From NCBI GenBank assembly GCA_934162265.1, contig CAKPHZ010000011.1, forward strand, positions 1 through 48,122: a DNA stretch of 48,122 nt, read 5' to 3'. The stretch comes from an uncultured Bacilli bacterium (GTDB taxonomy: Bacteria > Bacillota_I > Bacilli_A > RF39 > UBA660). The notes under the pieces were generated by a model. That model saw nothing but the letters and a program-made list of their open reading frames with translations, was not told the DNA's origin and searched no databases. The position numbers and the translations under genes are program-made. Shown here in pieces: positions 1 through 8,103 of this stretch; the first letter of the stretch is position 1; each line of letters opens with the position of its first letter.

Positions 1-1325
1 GAAAAAAATTAACAGCTAACGGTTTTTCTAAAACTGGATACACATTTAATGGATGGAACACAAAAACCGATGGTTCTAGAACAAGCTATTCTAACCAACA
101 ATCCGTTAAAAATCTGACTTCTAATAATGATGTCACAATTATCCTTTACGCACAATGGACAAAAAACACATATATCCTTACCTTCAATGGTAATGGTGGT
201 AGTAAATGTAATAGTAAAAATTTAAATTATAATGAACAATTTGGAACATTATGTACTCCAACAAGAACTGGTTATACTTTTAAAGGCTGGTACACACAAG
301 GCAGTGGTGGAACAAAAGTTGCCTCAACAAATAAAATCACGCAAGATACTACTATTTATGCACAATGGACAATAAATACATATACTCTTACCTTCGACAG
401 TAATGGTGGTAGTAAATGTAATAGTAAAAATTTAAATTATAATGAGAAATTTGGAACATTATGTACTTCAACAAAAACTGGTTATACTTTTAAAGGCTGG
501 TACACACAAGGCAGTGGTGGAACAAAAGTTGCCTCAACAAATAAAATCACACAAGATACTACTATTTATGCACAATGGACAAAAAACACATATATCCTTA
601 CCTTCAATGGTAATGGTGGTAGTAAATGTAATAGTAAAAATTTAAATTATAATGAGAAATTTGGCACATTATGTACTCCAACAAGAGCTGGTTATCGATT
701 CGATGGATGGTACACAAAAAAAAGCGGTGGAATTAAAGTCAAAACAACAAATAAAATTACAAAAAATACCACTGTCTATGCACATTGGATAGTAAACATT
801 TGTACAATTCATTTTAGTGCAAATGATGGAACTTTCAAAAAAGATGTTGCTACCACAATAACAAAAAAATCTACTGATAAATCTTTTAATATGTGGAATG
901 CAAATGGTGGAACTTTTGGTGCAACTCGTCCAGGATATCACACAGTGGATGGAAGAGATTGGATTAGCAGTGATAATAGAACATTTAACGAAGATAATAA
1001 TTATACTGTGAAACAATTGTGTCCAGACATAGACACAAAAAATCAAACAATAAATTTGAAAGTCAATTGGTATAGTCAATTATATTATTTTTGTAGAAAC
1101 GGAAATACTTGCCGTAATAATACCACTAGTACAAGAGAAGAACACTGCGTTAAAACCATATATAGCACAAACGAAAATCCACAAAGCATAACAATAATTA
1201 ATACTGCAACATCTCCAAGTGGAGGTTTATATTATATTGATCACGAGGGATACTACATCTGGAACGGGTGCTTAAAAACAACTAAAGATGCAGCTAGAAC
1301 AGATTGCCCAAGAGAATGCATATAA
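1..1325 (+). CDS. Secreted InlB B-repeat (Listeria-Bacteroides repeat) protein, 5' truncated by window edge
   Basis: The reading frame is open from position 3 to the TAA ending at 1325, so only the C-terminal about 440 residues are visible and the start lies outside the window. It carries several copies of the InlB B-repeat / Flg_new fold, recognisable by GYTFKGWYT, TTIYAQWT and LTFNGNGGS. Three units are near-identical and 70 residues long; one more divergent unit precedes them. Each regular unit contains two cysteines (GSKC and GTLC), which is unusual for this family. After about residue 270 the repeats give way to a cysteine-containing tail with no LPXTG motif and no hydrophobic anchor. 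The family is normally extracellular (adhesion or surface structure); that role is inferred here. The next gene follows after 35 nt and is probably cotranscribed. Confidence 0.85.
   Translation, partial: KKLTANGFSKTGYTFNGWNTKTDGSRTSYSNQQSVKNLTSNNDVTIILYAQWTKNTYILTFNGNGGSKCNSKNLNYNEQFGTLCTPTRTGYTFKGWYTQGSGGTKVASTNKITQDTTIYAQWTINTYTLTFDSNGGSKCNSKNLNYNEKFGTLCTSTKTGYTFKGWYTQGSGGTKVASTNKITQDTTIYAQWTKNTYILTFNGNGGSKCNSKNLNYNEKFGTLCTPTRAGYRFDGWYTKKSGGIKVKTTNKITKNTTVYAHWIVNICTIHFSANDGTFKKDVATTITKKSTDKSFNMWNANGGTFGATRPGYHTVDGRDWISSDNRTFNEDNNYTVKQLCPDIDTKNQTINLKVNWYSQLYYFCRNGNTCRNNTTSTREEHCVKTIYSTNENPQSITIINTATSPSGGLYYIDHEGYYIWNGCLKTTKDAARTDCPRECI
181..810 (+). repeat. Three tandem 210-bp coding repeats (InlB-type units)
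   Basis: Units begin at 181, 391 and 601, each opening with CCTTC(A/G)A and then TAATGGTGGTAGTAAATG. Period is exactly 210 bp (70 codons), so the frame is kept. Units 1 and 2 are almost identical along their length. Unit 3 matches well for its first about 90 bp, then diverges. Near identity at the DNA level indicates recent duplication or gene conversion, and copy number could vary between strains. Confidence 0.9.
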
Positions 1326-1360
1326 TCATATAATTATATTACATATTGAAAGGAATAAAG

Positions 1361-2086
1361 ATGAAAAGCGAGAAAAGGCTAAAATTATTTTTGATATTCT
1401 TAATTACTATAACACTACTATATATAATTTTTCTTATAAATCAAAATAATAACAAAACATCAAAAACAATACCAATAGAAGATGTTTTCTCCATCAAAGA
1501 AGAAAATTTAAACCATTGTAAAATTGAAAATGACGAAAATTGTAAATATAATAATAATACCTATAAGTATATAACCCTTAAAAAAACATATAAAAACTTA
1601 CAACCAGTTATAACTTCATTAAACCAAATAATCACTCAAAAAAAAGAAAAAACTATAAAATCTGACTTAAATAGTAGTGACTGTGATACAGTTAAAAATA
1701 CTTATATTTATAGAGAGCTAAATATTTTGGATGAGTATTTTTACAGCTCAAATAATATTATTGGGATAGCTTATAAATTTAATAGTCTTGATATATGTAC
1801 AAATCAAAAAGAAAAGTCATTATTTAATTCATACATTTATGATACAAAAAAAGATAAAATTTTAACAAATGATGAAATCTTAAAATTATATCACATAAAA
1901 GAAGAAGACATTGAACAATCAATTACTAACAACATTTCTTATTGGAACCAAGCTTCATCTACTAATTATACAATACAAGATATAAATAAAAATTATAAAT
2001 TGTATTTATCACAAGAAGGAAAAATTGAAGTATTTTATACTCTACAAAAAGAAAATACAACGTATAGTGCTCTCATTTCAAATTAA
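1361..2086 (+). CDS. Membrane-anchored extracytoplasmic protein, possibly DUF3298-like
   Basis: 241 residues. I chose ATG 1361 because GAAAGGA lies about 6 nt upstream; a TTG at 1346 has no such site. Residues about 8-28 form one hydrophobic segment (LFLIFLITITLLYIIFLI), so the rest is probably outside the cell. The body is charged, with the stretch SYIYDTKKDKILTNDEIL near the middle. That pattern resembles the YLYD-x-K-x-G-K-x-L-T element of DUF3298/RsiV-type extracellular domains, but the match is loose. It follows the repeat protein by 35 nt and ends at a strong terminator, so the two form an operon end. Function unknown; an accessory role for the repeat protein is only suggested by position. 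Confidence 0.75.
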   Translation: MKSEKRLKLFLIFLITITLLYIIFLINQNNNKTSKTIPIEDVFSIKEENLNHCKIENDENCKYNNNTYKYITLKKTYKNLQPVITSLNQIITQKKEKTIKSDLNSSDCDTVKNTYIYRELNILDEYFYSSNNIIGIAYKFNSLDICTNQKEKSLFNSYIYDTKKDKILTNDEILKLYHIKEEDIEQSITNNISYWNQASSTNYTIQDINKNYKLYLSQEGKIEVFYTLQKENTTYSALISN

Positions 2087-2143
2087 TTTAACAATAGTAA
2101 TTTAACGAATTAAAAAAATAAATTTTAAAAACTTTAAGTATGT

Positions 2144-2183
2144 AAGAATAGTATCTAATTTTGATACTATTCTTAATTTTTTG
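2144..2183 (+). terminator. Rho-independent terminator after the InlB-repeat operon
   Basis: Perfect 12-bp stem AAGAATAGTATC (2144-2155) / GATACTATTCTT (2163-2174), 7-nt loop, followed by AATTTTTT on the + strand. The minus strand lacks a T run after the stem, so it serves the + operon. Confidence 0.85.
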
Positions 2184-2225
2184 TACTCCAATTTTCAAAG
2201 TATACATTTTTTTAAATAGCTAATT

Positions 2226-3242
2226 TTATTGATTTGCATTACTATAAACTCTTCCCTGCTTTATCTCAATATCCTTATAATATAAAAGTTCAGAAACCGT
2301 AACAAACTGATACCCTTCATCTAAAAGCTTAGGAATAATTAAATCTAAACTATTTGCCGTAGCCCGATAAATATCATGCATTAAAATAATATCTCCATCA
2401 CTAACATCCTTCATTACCCTTTTATAAATATTTTTAGAACTATGATATTTCCAATCTAAAGTATCAATATTCCAAATAATAATTGGTCGATCTAAAACAT
2501 TTTGAATCCTCTTATTATAAGTTCCATAACTAGGTCTTATTAAAGTTGGATACCGACCAATAATAGAAAAAACAGAATCATCAACTATCTTTATCTCTTT
2601 TTTTATCTCCTCATTTTTTAATTTTGTAAGCAACTTATGACTATACATATGATTCCCTATCTCCATATTCAAATTACTCATCCTTTGAATAATATCTTCA
2701 TGATGAGCAATATTACACCCTAAAAGAAAGAAAGTCGCCTTAACCTGATATTTTTCCAAAATATCTAAAACTTTATTTGTATTATAATTAGGACCATCAT
2801 CAAAAGTAAGAGCAATCATTGGCTTATTCATTTGAATAAGTCTTTGATAAAAATTATCATATGTCTTCATAGTAGGTTTAGTCATAAATACCTTAACTAC
2901 TTTATCTTTCTCTAAATCTAATACAAATTCCTTAACATTCTCCCTAATAACAACACCATTCTCTTCATAAATATAAAATAGTAAATGAACTAATTTCTCA
3001 TCTTCAAGATAATTATAATCATAATCAATAAATAAAGAATGATTATCTTCTCCAAGATAAAAATTCAAATATTGATAAATATATTGATCAATCTCTTTCT
3101 TATGAAAATAAGGATATTCTATATAAGTATTTTCATTTAATTGTAACTTTTTATTCAAAAATTGTTCTTTCTGTTCATAAAAATACAATAACATCAAAAT
3201 AAAAAGTGTCGATACCAACAAAAGAAAAAGATCTCTTTTCAT
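2226..3242 (-). CDS. Membrane-anchored polysaccharide (peptidoglycan) deacetylase, CE4/NodB family
   Basis: 338 residues; ATG 3242 is preferred over the TTG at 3245 because AGGTGA sits 7 nt upstream of it. Numbering below counts from the TTG. One N-terminal membrane segment (about 6-23) precedes an extracellular region (about 35-125) like the PdaC/DUF3298 spacer, then a NodB domain (about 142-325). Family motifs are visible: TFDDGP (147-152) with the catalytic Asp and metal Asp, metal histidines H199 and H203 in NHMYSH, RPSYG (237-241), D264-W265, and H290 in LMHD. CE4 enzymes remove N-acetyl groups from peptidoglycan or other polysaccharides outside the membrane. A PdaA-like cortex role is possible given the CwlD-like gene in this window, but a vegetative role is equally possible. 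Transcribed alone, divergently from the thioredoxin-fold gene. Confidence 0.9.
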   Translation of the reverse strand: MKRDLFLLLVSTLFILMLLYFYEQKEQFLNKKLQLNENTYIEYPYFHKKEIDQYIYQYLNFYLGEDNHSLFIDYDYNYLEDEKLVHLLFYIYEENGVVIRENVKEFVLDLEKDKVVKVFMTKPTMKTYDNFYQRLIQMNKPMIALTFDDGPNYNTNKVLDILEKYQVKATFFLLGCNIAHHEDIIQRMSNLNMEIGNHMYSHKLLTKLKNEEIKKEIKIVDDSVFSIIGRYPTLIRPSYGTYNKRIQNVLDRPIIIWNIDTLDWKYHSSKNIYKRVMKDVSDGDIILMHDIYRATANSLDLIIPKLLDEGYQFVTVSELLYYKDIEIKQGRVYSNANQ

Positions 3243-3351
3243 CAAATATCACCTACTTTAGCGTATTCTAAAAATTTCTATATATTAACAAAATTATTCG
3301 ACATTTCTCCCATAATTTAGTTGTATACTGAATTTAGTTGAAAGGAAGGTG

Positions 3352-3603
3352 ATGCTTATCGAGATAAAAATAGTCGGTTCTAACTGTTCAACCGGGAAAC
3401 GTCTAAAAAACATGATTTTACAAGTAAGTAAAAAATTGAACAAAGATGTTCAAATCGAAGAATTAAATCATGCTACCGACAAAAAGAACTATAACGTTAG
3501 TATGATTCCTGCATTAGTAATCAACGATAAAATTATTAGTCAAGGAAAAATACTAAGTGATAAAGAAATAAAAAGATTAATTGTAAGTAATGTTACAAAC
3601 TAA
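3352..3603 (+). CDS. Small thioredoxin-fold protein with a single active-site cysteine
   Basis: 83 residues, cytoplasmic, no signal peptide. The N-terminal strand IEIKIVGSNCSTGKRL fits the short thioredoxin_3 (MTH895/TM0996-like) family, where GSGCxxC is usual. Here C12 remains but the second cysteine position is Gly15 (C-S-T-G). The cis-proline loop is present as SMIPALVIND, followed by the usual helix. ATG 3352 sits behind AAAGGAAGG; a GTG at 3349 overlaps that site. It stands alone between divergent and convergent genes and ends at a terminator shared with ligA. Loss of one cysteine rules out a classical dithiol cycle; a monothiol (glutaredoxin-like) or binding role is inferred. Confidence 0.75.
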   Translation: MLIEIKIVGSNCSTGKRLKNMILQVSKKLNKDVQIEELNHATDKKNYNVSMIPALVINDKIISQGKILSDKEIKRLIVSNVTN

Positions 3604-3639
3604 TAGACACCTCTAAAAATATTAGTTACTACTCCTAAA

Positions 3640-3680
3640 AAACCAATTAGGTTCACTCCCCTAATTGGTTTTATTTATTT
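3640..3680. terminator. Bidirectional terminator between the thioredoxin-fold gene and ligA
   Basis: 12-bp stem AAACCAATTAGG (3640-3651) / CCTAATTGGTTT (3660-3671) with an 8-nt loop. T-rich tracts follow on both strands (TTTTATTTATTTT on +, six Ts on -). The right arm overlaps the last codons of ligA. Confidence 0.85.
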
Positions 3681-5655
3681 TCTCTAAAAATTCTTTCTCA
3701 TTCCAAATTTCAATATTTAAATCCACTGCTTTATTATATTTACTACCAGGATTATCTCCCACTACAACAACAGAAGTCTTCTTTGTTACAGAAGAAGTTG
3801 TTTTTCCACCTCTTTCTTCAATCAAATGGCTTGCCTCATCCCTAGTAATCTGACTTAAAGTTCCCGTTAAAACAAAAGTCTTATTTAAAAAATCATCATC
3901 TAAAATCATATCAGAAGATAAGTATTCCATATTTACCCCATATTGCTTTAATTTTTCTATCAATTGCTGATTAACTTCTTGCTGAAAATAATCTACTACA
4001 TTACAAGCAATAATAGGACCAATGTCAGGAATCACAGTCAAGTCATCAATTGTTGCCTTCATCAAGTTATCTAAATGAGAAAATCTCTGACTAAGTATTT
4101 TAGCCGTCTTATTCCCAACTTGTTTAATTCCCAAGCCAAATAATAACTTTTCCAAACTATTTTTCTTACTATTTTCAATATTTTGAAATAATTTATCTAC
4201 TGATTTCTTCCCATATCCTTCTAACTGTTCTAATTCTTTTTCATAATTTTTTAATAAATAAATATCACTAATATCTTTAATATATCCATAATTATACAAA
4301 TCCTCCATAATCGCATCTCCTAAACCTTCAATATTCATTGCATCTTTACTAGCAAAATGAATTAAACTCTCAACATGACGAGCAGGACAATGTACATTAG
4401 GACAAAAATAATCTGCTTCAGATTCTTTACGAATAATTTTACTTCCACATATCGGACAATTTTCTATCATATGAAAAGGCTTCTCCGTACCAGTTCTTCT
4501 TTCAATCAAAGGTTCTCCAACTGCAGGAATAACATCACCAGCCTTATAAATAGAAACAATATCCCCAATACGAATATCTTTATGAATGATATTATCTTCA
4601 TTATGAAGTGTCGCTTTCTTAATTGTTGATCCTTGAACAATAACAGGCTCTAATATTGCATTAGGAGTAATCTGACCAGTCCTACCAACCGTAAACAAAA
4701 TATCAATTAATCTCGTATAAACAGTCTTAGCAGGAAATTTATACGCAATACACCATCTTGGATACTTAGAAGTAGAACCTAATTTCTTTTGAGTAGCAAG
4801 ATCGTTAACTTTCACAACAATTCCATCAATATCATAAGGCAAACTATCTCTTAGCCTTCCTTTTTCTTGAATAAAATTCATAATCTCATCAATATTCTTA
4901 ACCACTCGATTATTAGGATTTGTCCTAAATCCCAAGCTCTTCATAAAATTTAAAGCTTCTTCATGAGTCTTAAGTCCATAATCTTCAGGATTAGGCAAAT
5001 GATAAATAAAACACTCCAATTTTCTCTTAGCCACTTCCCTACTATCAAGTAATTTAATCGAACCAGAAGCTGCATTTCGACAATTCTGAAGAAGAGGTTT
5101 ATTTTCTTTTTCCCTTTCTAAATTAATTTTTTTCAATGTATCTCGACTCATATAAATTTCCCCACGTACCTCAATAGTAACATTTTTCTTTAACTTAAGT
5201 GGTAAACTTTTAATAGTCTTAACATTATTAGTAATATCATCCCCAACACTACCATTTCCTCTTGTAGCCGCCCGAACCAACACCCCATTTTCATAATAAG
5301 CAGAAACCGATAGTCCATCAATCTTAAGTTCACAAACATATTCTGGATGATATCCTTCCCTTCGAATCCTTTTCTCAAAATTAATTATCTCTTCTTCATT
5401 AAATACATCTTCAATAGAAAGCATAGGAATACGATGCGTAACCTTCTCAAACCCTTCTAAAACATTTCCCCCTACTCTCTGCGTCGGACTATCACTTCTC
5501 TTATAAACAGGATATTCCATCTCTAGTTCAGTCAATTCTTTTAAATATTTATCAAATTCCTGATCCGTAATAATTGATCTATCTTCAATATAATAATGAT
5601 AATTTGCATCATTTAATAAATCCGTTAATTCATTTATTCTAGTCTTTATCTCCAT
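3661..5655 (-). CDS. ligA: NAD-dependent DNA ligase LigA
   Basis: 664 residues, full length for the family. Seals nicks in DNA during replication and repair using NAD+ as adenylate donor. Visible in order: N-terminal Ia domain (YHYYIEDRSIITDQEFD), adenylation domain with the nucleophilic lysine K111 in CELKIDG, OB fold after about 310 (FTVGRTGQITP), a four-cysteine zinc finger (C400, C403, C418, C423), helix-hairpin-helix repeats (about 430-570), and a C-terminal BRCT domain (about 585-664, NKTFVLTGTL). Starts at ATG 5655 with a weak GAGTGAT ribosome site; a promoter lies at 5680-5709. The usual upstream partner pcrA is absent here, so ligA appears to be transcribed on its own. Confidence 0.98.
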   Translation of the reverse strand: MEIKTRINELTDLLNDANYHYYIEDRSIITDQEFDKYLKELTELEMEYPVYKRSDSPTQRVGGNVLEGFEKVTHRIPMLSIEDVFNEEEIINFEKRIRREGYHPEYVCELKIDGLSVSAYYENGVLVRAATRGNGSVGDDITNNVKTIKSLPLKLKKNVTIEVRGEIYMSRDTLKKINLEREKENKPLLQNCRNAASGSIKLLDSREVAKRKLECFIYHLPNPEDYGLKTHEEALNFMKSLGFRTNPNNRVVKNIDEIMNFIQEKGRLRDSLPYDIDGIVVKVNDLATQKKLGSTSKYPRWCIAYKFPAKTVYTRLIDILFTVGRTGQITPNAILEPVIVQGSTIKKATLHNEDNIIHKDIRIGDIVSIYKAGDVIPAVGEPLIERRTGTEKPFHMIENCPICGSKIIRKESEADYFCPNVHCPARHVESLIHFASKDAMNIEGLGDAIMEDLYNYGYIKDISDIYLLKNYEKELEQLEGYGKKSVDKLFQNIENSKKNSLEKLLFGLGIKQVGNKTAKILSQRFSHLDNLMKATIDDLTVIPDIGPIIACNVVDYFQQEVNQQLIEKLKQYGVNMEYLSSDMILDDDFLNKTFVLTGTLSQITRDEASHLIEERGGKTTSSVTKKTSVVVVGDNPGSKYNKAVDLNIEIWNEKEFLEKINKTN

Positions 5656-5679
5656 ATATTTATCACTCTTTCTATTATT

Positions 5680-5709
5680 ATTTTATCAAATATTTTTAAT
5701 GTTAGTAAA
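5680..5709 (-). promoter_or_regulatory. Probable sigma-A promoter of ligA
   Basis: On the minus strand TTTACT (5709-5704), 18-bp spacer, TAAAAT (5685-5680), with TGA directly before the -10 (extended -10). Lies about 25 bp upstream of the ligA start. Confidence 0.55.
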
Positions 5710-5770
5710 AAATTTACTATTAGAATACTAAAATACTTCTCTATATTTTTCCTGATTTTCTATATTAATC

Positions 5771-6454
5771 CTAATAATGATAAGCGTCCCAAATAAAATT
5801 ATCAGCATATTCCTGATATTTAAAATATTCCTGATAACTATAAATAGTATATCCCAATAAGTAATTTTTTTGATAAAATCGACAAATAATTGGATCCTTC
5901 AATAAAAACAAATCTACTACCAAAAAATCAAAACGAAAGAGATTAAATTTTAAAATAAGTTTTAAAAAAGAATAATTTGGCAAATAACGATTTAAAAGAT
6001 AACCAAACTTAAAAGGAGAACGATATCTTTTTAAATAGTAAAAAGGACAAAGATAAAAACTCATCAAATAAACTTCTCCTTGATAATTCTTTAACAAATT
6101 AATTAGATTTCTAATAAAATATTTCATCCTCTTATCCCACTTTATTTCAATCAATAAAGTTACCTTTCCCTTCACCAATTCAAGCACTTCACTTAATAAC
6201 GGAATACATGAATAACATTTATTAATTTCTTCATAGTCAAGAAAAGAAATATACTTATTCACGCCAAAAATCCTTTTCAAACTTTCATCATGAAAAACCA
6301 CAATTTTTTTATCTTTTGTAAATTGAATATCTAACTCAATCGCATATCCCCTTTTCACTGCTTCTAGAAAAGCAGGAATAGTATTTTCTAAGTATTTTTC
6401 ATGCACTCCTCGATGAGCAATCTTTTTCTCTTTAATATATCTTTCTTTCTCCAT
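5771..6454 (-). CDS. Glycerophosphodiester phosphodiesterase family protein
   Basis: 227 residues, no signal peptide. The GDPD fold is shown by H14-R15 in IAHRGVHEKYLENT, the metal ligands E40 and D42 in AIELDIQ, and H55 in VVFHDESLKRIFG. These enzymes hydrolyse deacylated phospholipids (glycerophosphodiesters) to glycerol-3-phosphate and an alcohol. It is a little shorter than typical bacterial members (about 240-250) but includes the full barrel start and the conserved acidic sites. The start ATG 6454 has no convincing Shine-Dalgarno sequence. It is divergent from tRNA-His and 115 nt upstream of ligA, from which a separate promoter suggests independent transcription. Confidence 0.9.
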   Translation of the reverse strand: MEKERYIKEKKIAHRGVHEKYLENTIPAFLEAVKRGYAIELDIQFTKDKKIVVFHDESLKRIFGVNKYISFLDYEEINKCYSCIPLLSEVLELVKGKVTLLIEIKWDKRMKYFIRNLINLLKNYQGEVYLMSFYLCPFYYLKRYRSPFKFGYLLNRYLPNYSFLKLILKFNLFRFDFLVVDLFLLKDPIICRFYQKNYLLGYTIYSYQEYFKYQEYADNFIWDAYHY

Positions 6455-6506
6455 ACAATATCACATTATACTATATAAAAATTTTCTCTAAATATACAAA
6501 AAAAGA

Positions 6507-6535
6507 TTGATTTTCCTAAGTCTTTATGATAAAAT
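6507..6535 (+). promoter_or_regulatory. Promoter of tRNA-His
   Basis: TTGATT (6507-6512), 17-bp spacer, TAAAAT (6530-6535) with TGA immediately before the -10, giving an extended -10. Start of transcription expected about 6542, a few bases before the tRNA. Confidence 0.75.
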
Positions 6536-6547
6536 ATTAATTGTCAT

Positions 6548-6624
6548 GGCGGATGTGGTGAAGGGGTTAACACATTGGATTGTGGTTCCAACATGCGTGG
6601 GTTCGAGTCCCACCATCCGTCCCA
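6548..6624 (+). tRNA. tRNA-His (GTG anticodon)
   Basis: Complete cloverleaf: anticodon stem TTGGA/TCCAA with anticodon GTG at 6582-6584, T arm GTGGG-TTCGAGT-CCCAC, acceptor stem beginning at 6549. G6548 is the histidine-specific G-1, facing C73 (6621). The 3' CCA is encoded (6622-6624). Stand-alone gene with its own promoter and terminator. Confidence 0.97.
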
Positions 6625-6635
6625 TGTAGATATTT

Positions 6636-6660
6636 ACCCTTGTTTATCAAGGGTTTTTTT
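6636..6660 (+). terminator. Terminator of tRNA-His
   Basis: Stem ACCCTTG (6636-6642) / CAAGGGT (6648-6654), loop TTTAT, followed by TTTTTT. Confidence 0.92.
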
Positions 6661-6687
6661 GTGGAATAAATCAAGCAAATTCATGTC

Positions 6688-6730
6688 AAAAAAAGACAAC
6701 AGCTACTTTTCTAGTACTTTTGTCTTTTTT
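6688..6730 (-). terminator. Possible terminator of the 6703-7335 gene
   Basis: 11-bp A/T-rich stem AAAAAAGACAA (6689-6699) / TTGTCTTTTTT (6720-6730) spanning the stop codon. The T run needed on the minus strand is part of the stem, and the loop is about 20 nt, so strength is uncertain. Confidence 0.4.
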
Positions 6731-7335
6731 AATGTATTTTCATTACTCTTATCAAGTATAATTCCTTGATATTTAGTAAAGTTATTTTTATTTTTCTTAA
6801 TTCTATCTCTTTCAATATTATATTCATTAATTTTTTGTTCACAACTTTTATATTGCTCACAAAATGCTAAATTTTTCTTATTTACTTTATAATTTGCTGC
6901 TTCTGTTGCCTTCATAATACCAAATGTTCCTGCAACACCAAATACAGTAATTCCAAAACCTGTTGCTAATCCCATTCCAACAGCATTAATAGATAGACAA
7001 GCAAGCACAAATCCTGACATTGCTACTCCTAAAAATAACGCTGCATCCATGCAAATCTTTTTAAAATTGTTATTTTTTGGAGAATAAAGTTTTGATTTCT
7101 TCTCCAAATATTTTGATTGATTACAAGCTAACCACTCTCTTAAATCTTGAAAATAATTTTCTTTCAACTTATTAAGTTGCCTTTTAGGTACCATCTGGGG
7201 TTGCTTCTCACGACCTTTAATATCATATTCATATCGCAAGTAATGATGAATATGGTCTTCTCTCGAAACAGCCTCTACTTTACTAATAGAACCAGCTTTA
7301 CCATAAAAAGGTATTTGAAAAACCATTTCTTTCAT
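6703..7335 (-). CDS. Hypothetical protein with two central membrane segments
   Basis: 210 residues; not recognised. ATG 7335 follows a very strong AAGGGGGG ribosome site. The first about 90 residues are charged and soluble (RYEYDIKGREKQPQ, then a Lys/Gln-rich stretch). Two adjacent glycine/alanine-rich membrane helices occupy about 95-140 (ALFLGVAMSGFVLACLSINAVG, then GLATGFGITVFGVAGTFGIM). The C-terminal 70 residues are charged and probably coiled-coil. It has its own promoter (7360-7388) downstream of the trmK terminator. Nothing in the sequence indicates a specific function. Confidence 0.7.
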   Translation of the reverse strand: MKEMVFQIPFYGKAGSISKVEAVSREDHIHHYLRYEYDIKGREKQPQMVPKRQLNKLKENYFQDLREWLACNQSKYLEKKSKLYSPKNNNFKKICMDAALFLGVAMSGFVLACLSINAVGMGLATGFGITVFGVAGTFGIMKATEAANYKVNKKNLAFCEQYKSCEQKINEYNIERDRIKKNKNNFTKYQGIILDKSNENTLKKTKVLEK

Positions 7336-7359
7336 AATATTCCCCCCTTAATTAACTAA

Positions 7360-7388
7360 ATTATAATATAAAATCAAAAAAAAAGCAA
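7360..7388 (-). promoter_or_regulatory. Promoter of the 6703-7335 gene
   Basis: Minus strand TTGCTT (7388-7383), exactly 17 bp, TATAAT (7365-7360). The -35 is embedded in the trmK terminator, so termination and re-initiation are packed together. Confidence 0.65.
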
Positions 7389-7421
7389 TTTAATTAACTT
7401 TAGATTAATTTTTGCTTTTTT
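7376..7421 (-). terminator. Terminator of the dnaG-rpoD-trmK operon
   Basis: Minus strand stem AAAAAAGCAA (7421-7412) / TTGCTTTTTT (7388-7379) with further A/T pairing inside (ATTAA/TAATT), ending in nine Ts (7384-7376). The trmK stop codon is inside the loop. Confidence 0.75.
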
Positions 7422-8103
7422 CCTTATTTTTTTCAACTATAATTTTTTGTAATATTTTAATTTTCCATTTAATTTTCCTTCGATATTCATAATGACTTTT
7501 CGGAATATTAGGATAAAATGATTTCAGTTTCTTTAAATCATCCTGTACTTTTTCTTGAAAAAGAGAAGATTTTTCTTTTCTTAAACAAGGGCCTAAATAA
7601 ATATCTTTTTTTGAATATATTCGAAATCCTTTTTTAAAAACAATAACTGTATAAATAATTCCAGCATCTTTTACTAATTTTTCTTCTTGAATAAAATAGC
7701 CTAGCCTAACAACTTTAGAACGTAAAAAGTCCAAATCATTATTACTCTGCAAAATTAAAGTATTGACTTTTTTTAATTTTTTATATCCTTGATAAAGAAT
7801 ACCAACAATAGTATGAGAACCCATACCAGAAATAATAATTGTTGTATCATCTAAAATAGAAAGATTTTCAAGACCATTACTTTGAATAATAGAAATTCTA
7901 TCTTGTAAATGAAATTTTTGAATATTACATTTAGCATTCTTTAAAGCATTTTCATTAATATCACTAGCAACAATTTTTGCATTTGGATATTTTTTAGCAA
8001 GTTCTATCGATAAAAAACCATGATCACAACCAATATCAATAAATGTATAATTTTCTTCTATTAAATCACTAATTTTTTGTAGCCTAGAAGATAACTTAGT
8101 CAT
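7405..8103 (-). CDS. trmK: tRNA (adenine22-N1)-methyltransferase TrmK
   Basis: 232 residues, usual length. A class I SAM-dependent methyltransferase that makes m1A22 in tRNA. Motif I is FIDIGCDHGFLS (about 21-32), the acidic end of strand 2 is VASDIN (46-51), and the catalytic-region motif ISGMG follows at about 95. Its ATG lies within the last codons of rpoD (8-nt overlap), so translation is probably coupled. The dnaG-rpoD-trmK order is the one seen in Bacilli, which supports the call. The operon terminator follows directly. Confidence 0.95.
   Translation of the reverse strand: MTKLSSRLQKISDLIEENYTFIDIGCDHGFLSIELAKKYPNAKIVASDINENALKNAKCNIQKFHLQDRISIIQSNGLENLSILDDTTIIISGMGSHTIVGILYQGYKKLKKVNTLILQSNNDLDFLRSKVVRLGYFIQEEKLVKDAGIIYTVIVFKKGFRIYSKKDIYLGPCLRKEKSSLFQEKVQDDLKKLKSFYPNIPKSHYEYRRKIKWKIKILQKIIVEKNKEKSKN

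Noticed and set aside
181..810. Evenly spaced 210-bp repeats as a CRISPR-like or satellite array
   Set aside because: The repeats are in frame, encode a known protein repeat and have no spacers.
4375..4629. Open frames antisense to ligA, uvrC, trmK and others
   Set aside because: They are shadows of strongly supported genes, without ribosome sites or domain features.
6548..6769. A 64-codon frame starting inside tRNA-His (from 6575)
   Set aside because: It runs through the tRNA and its terminator, has no ribosome site and no protein-like sequence.
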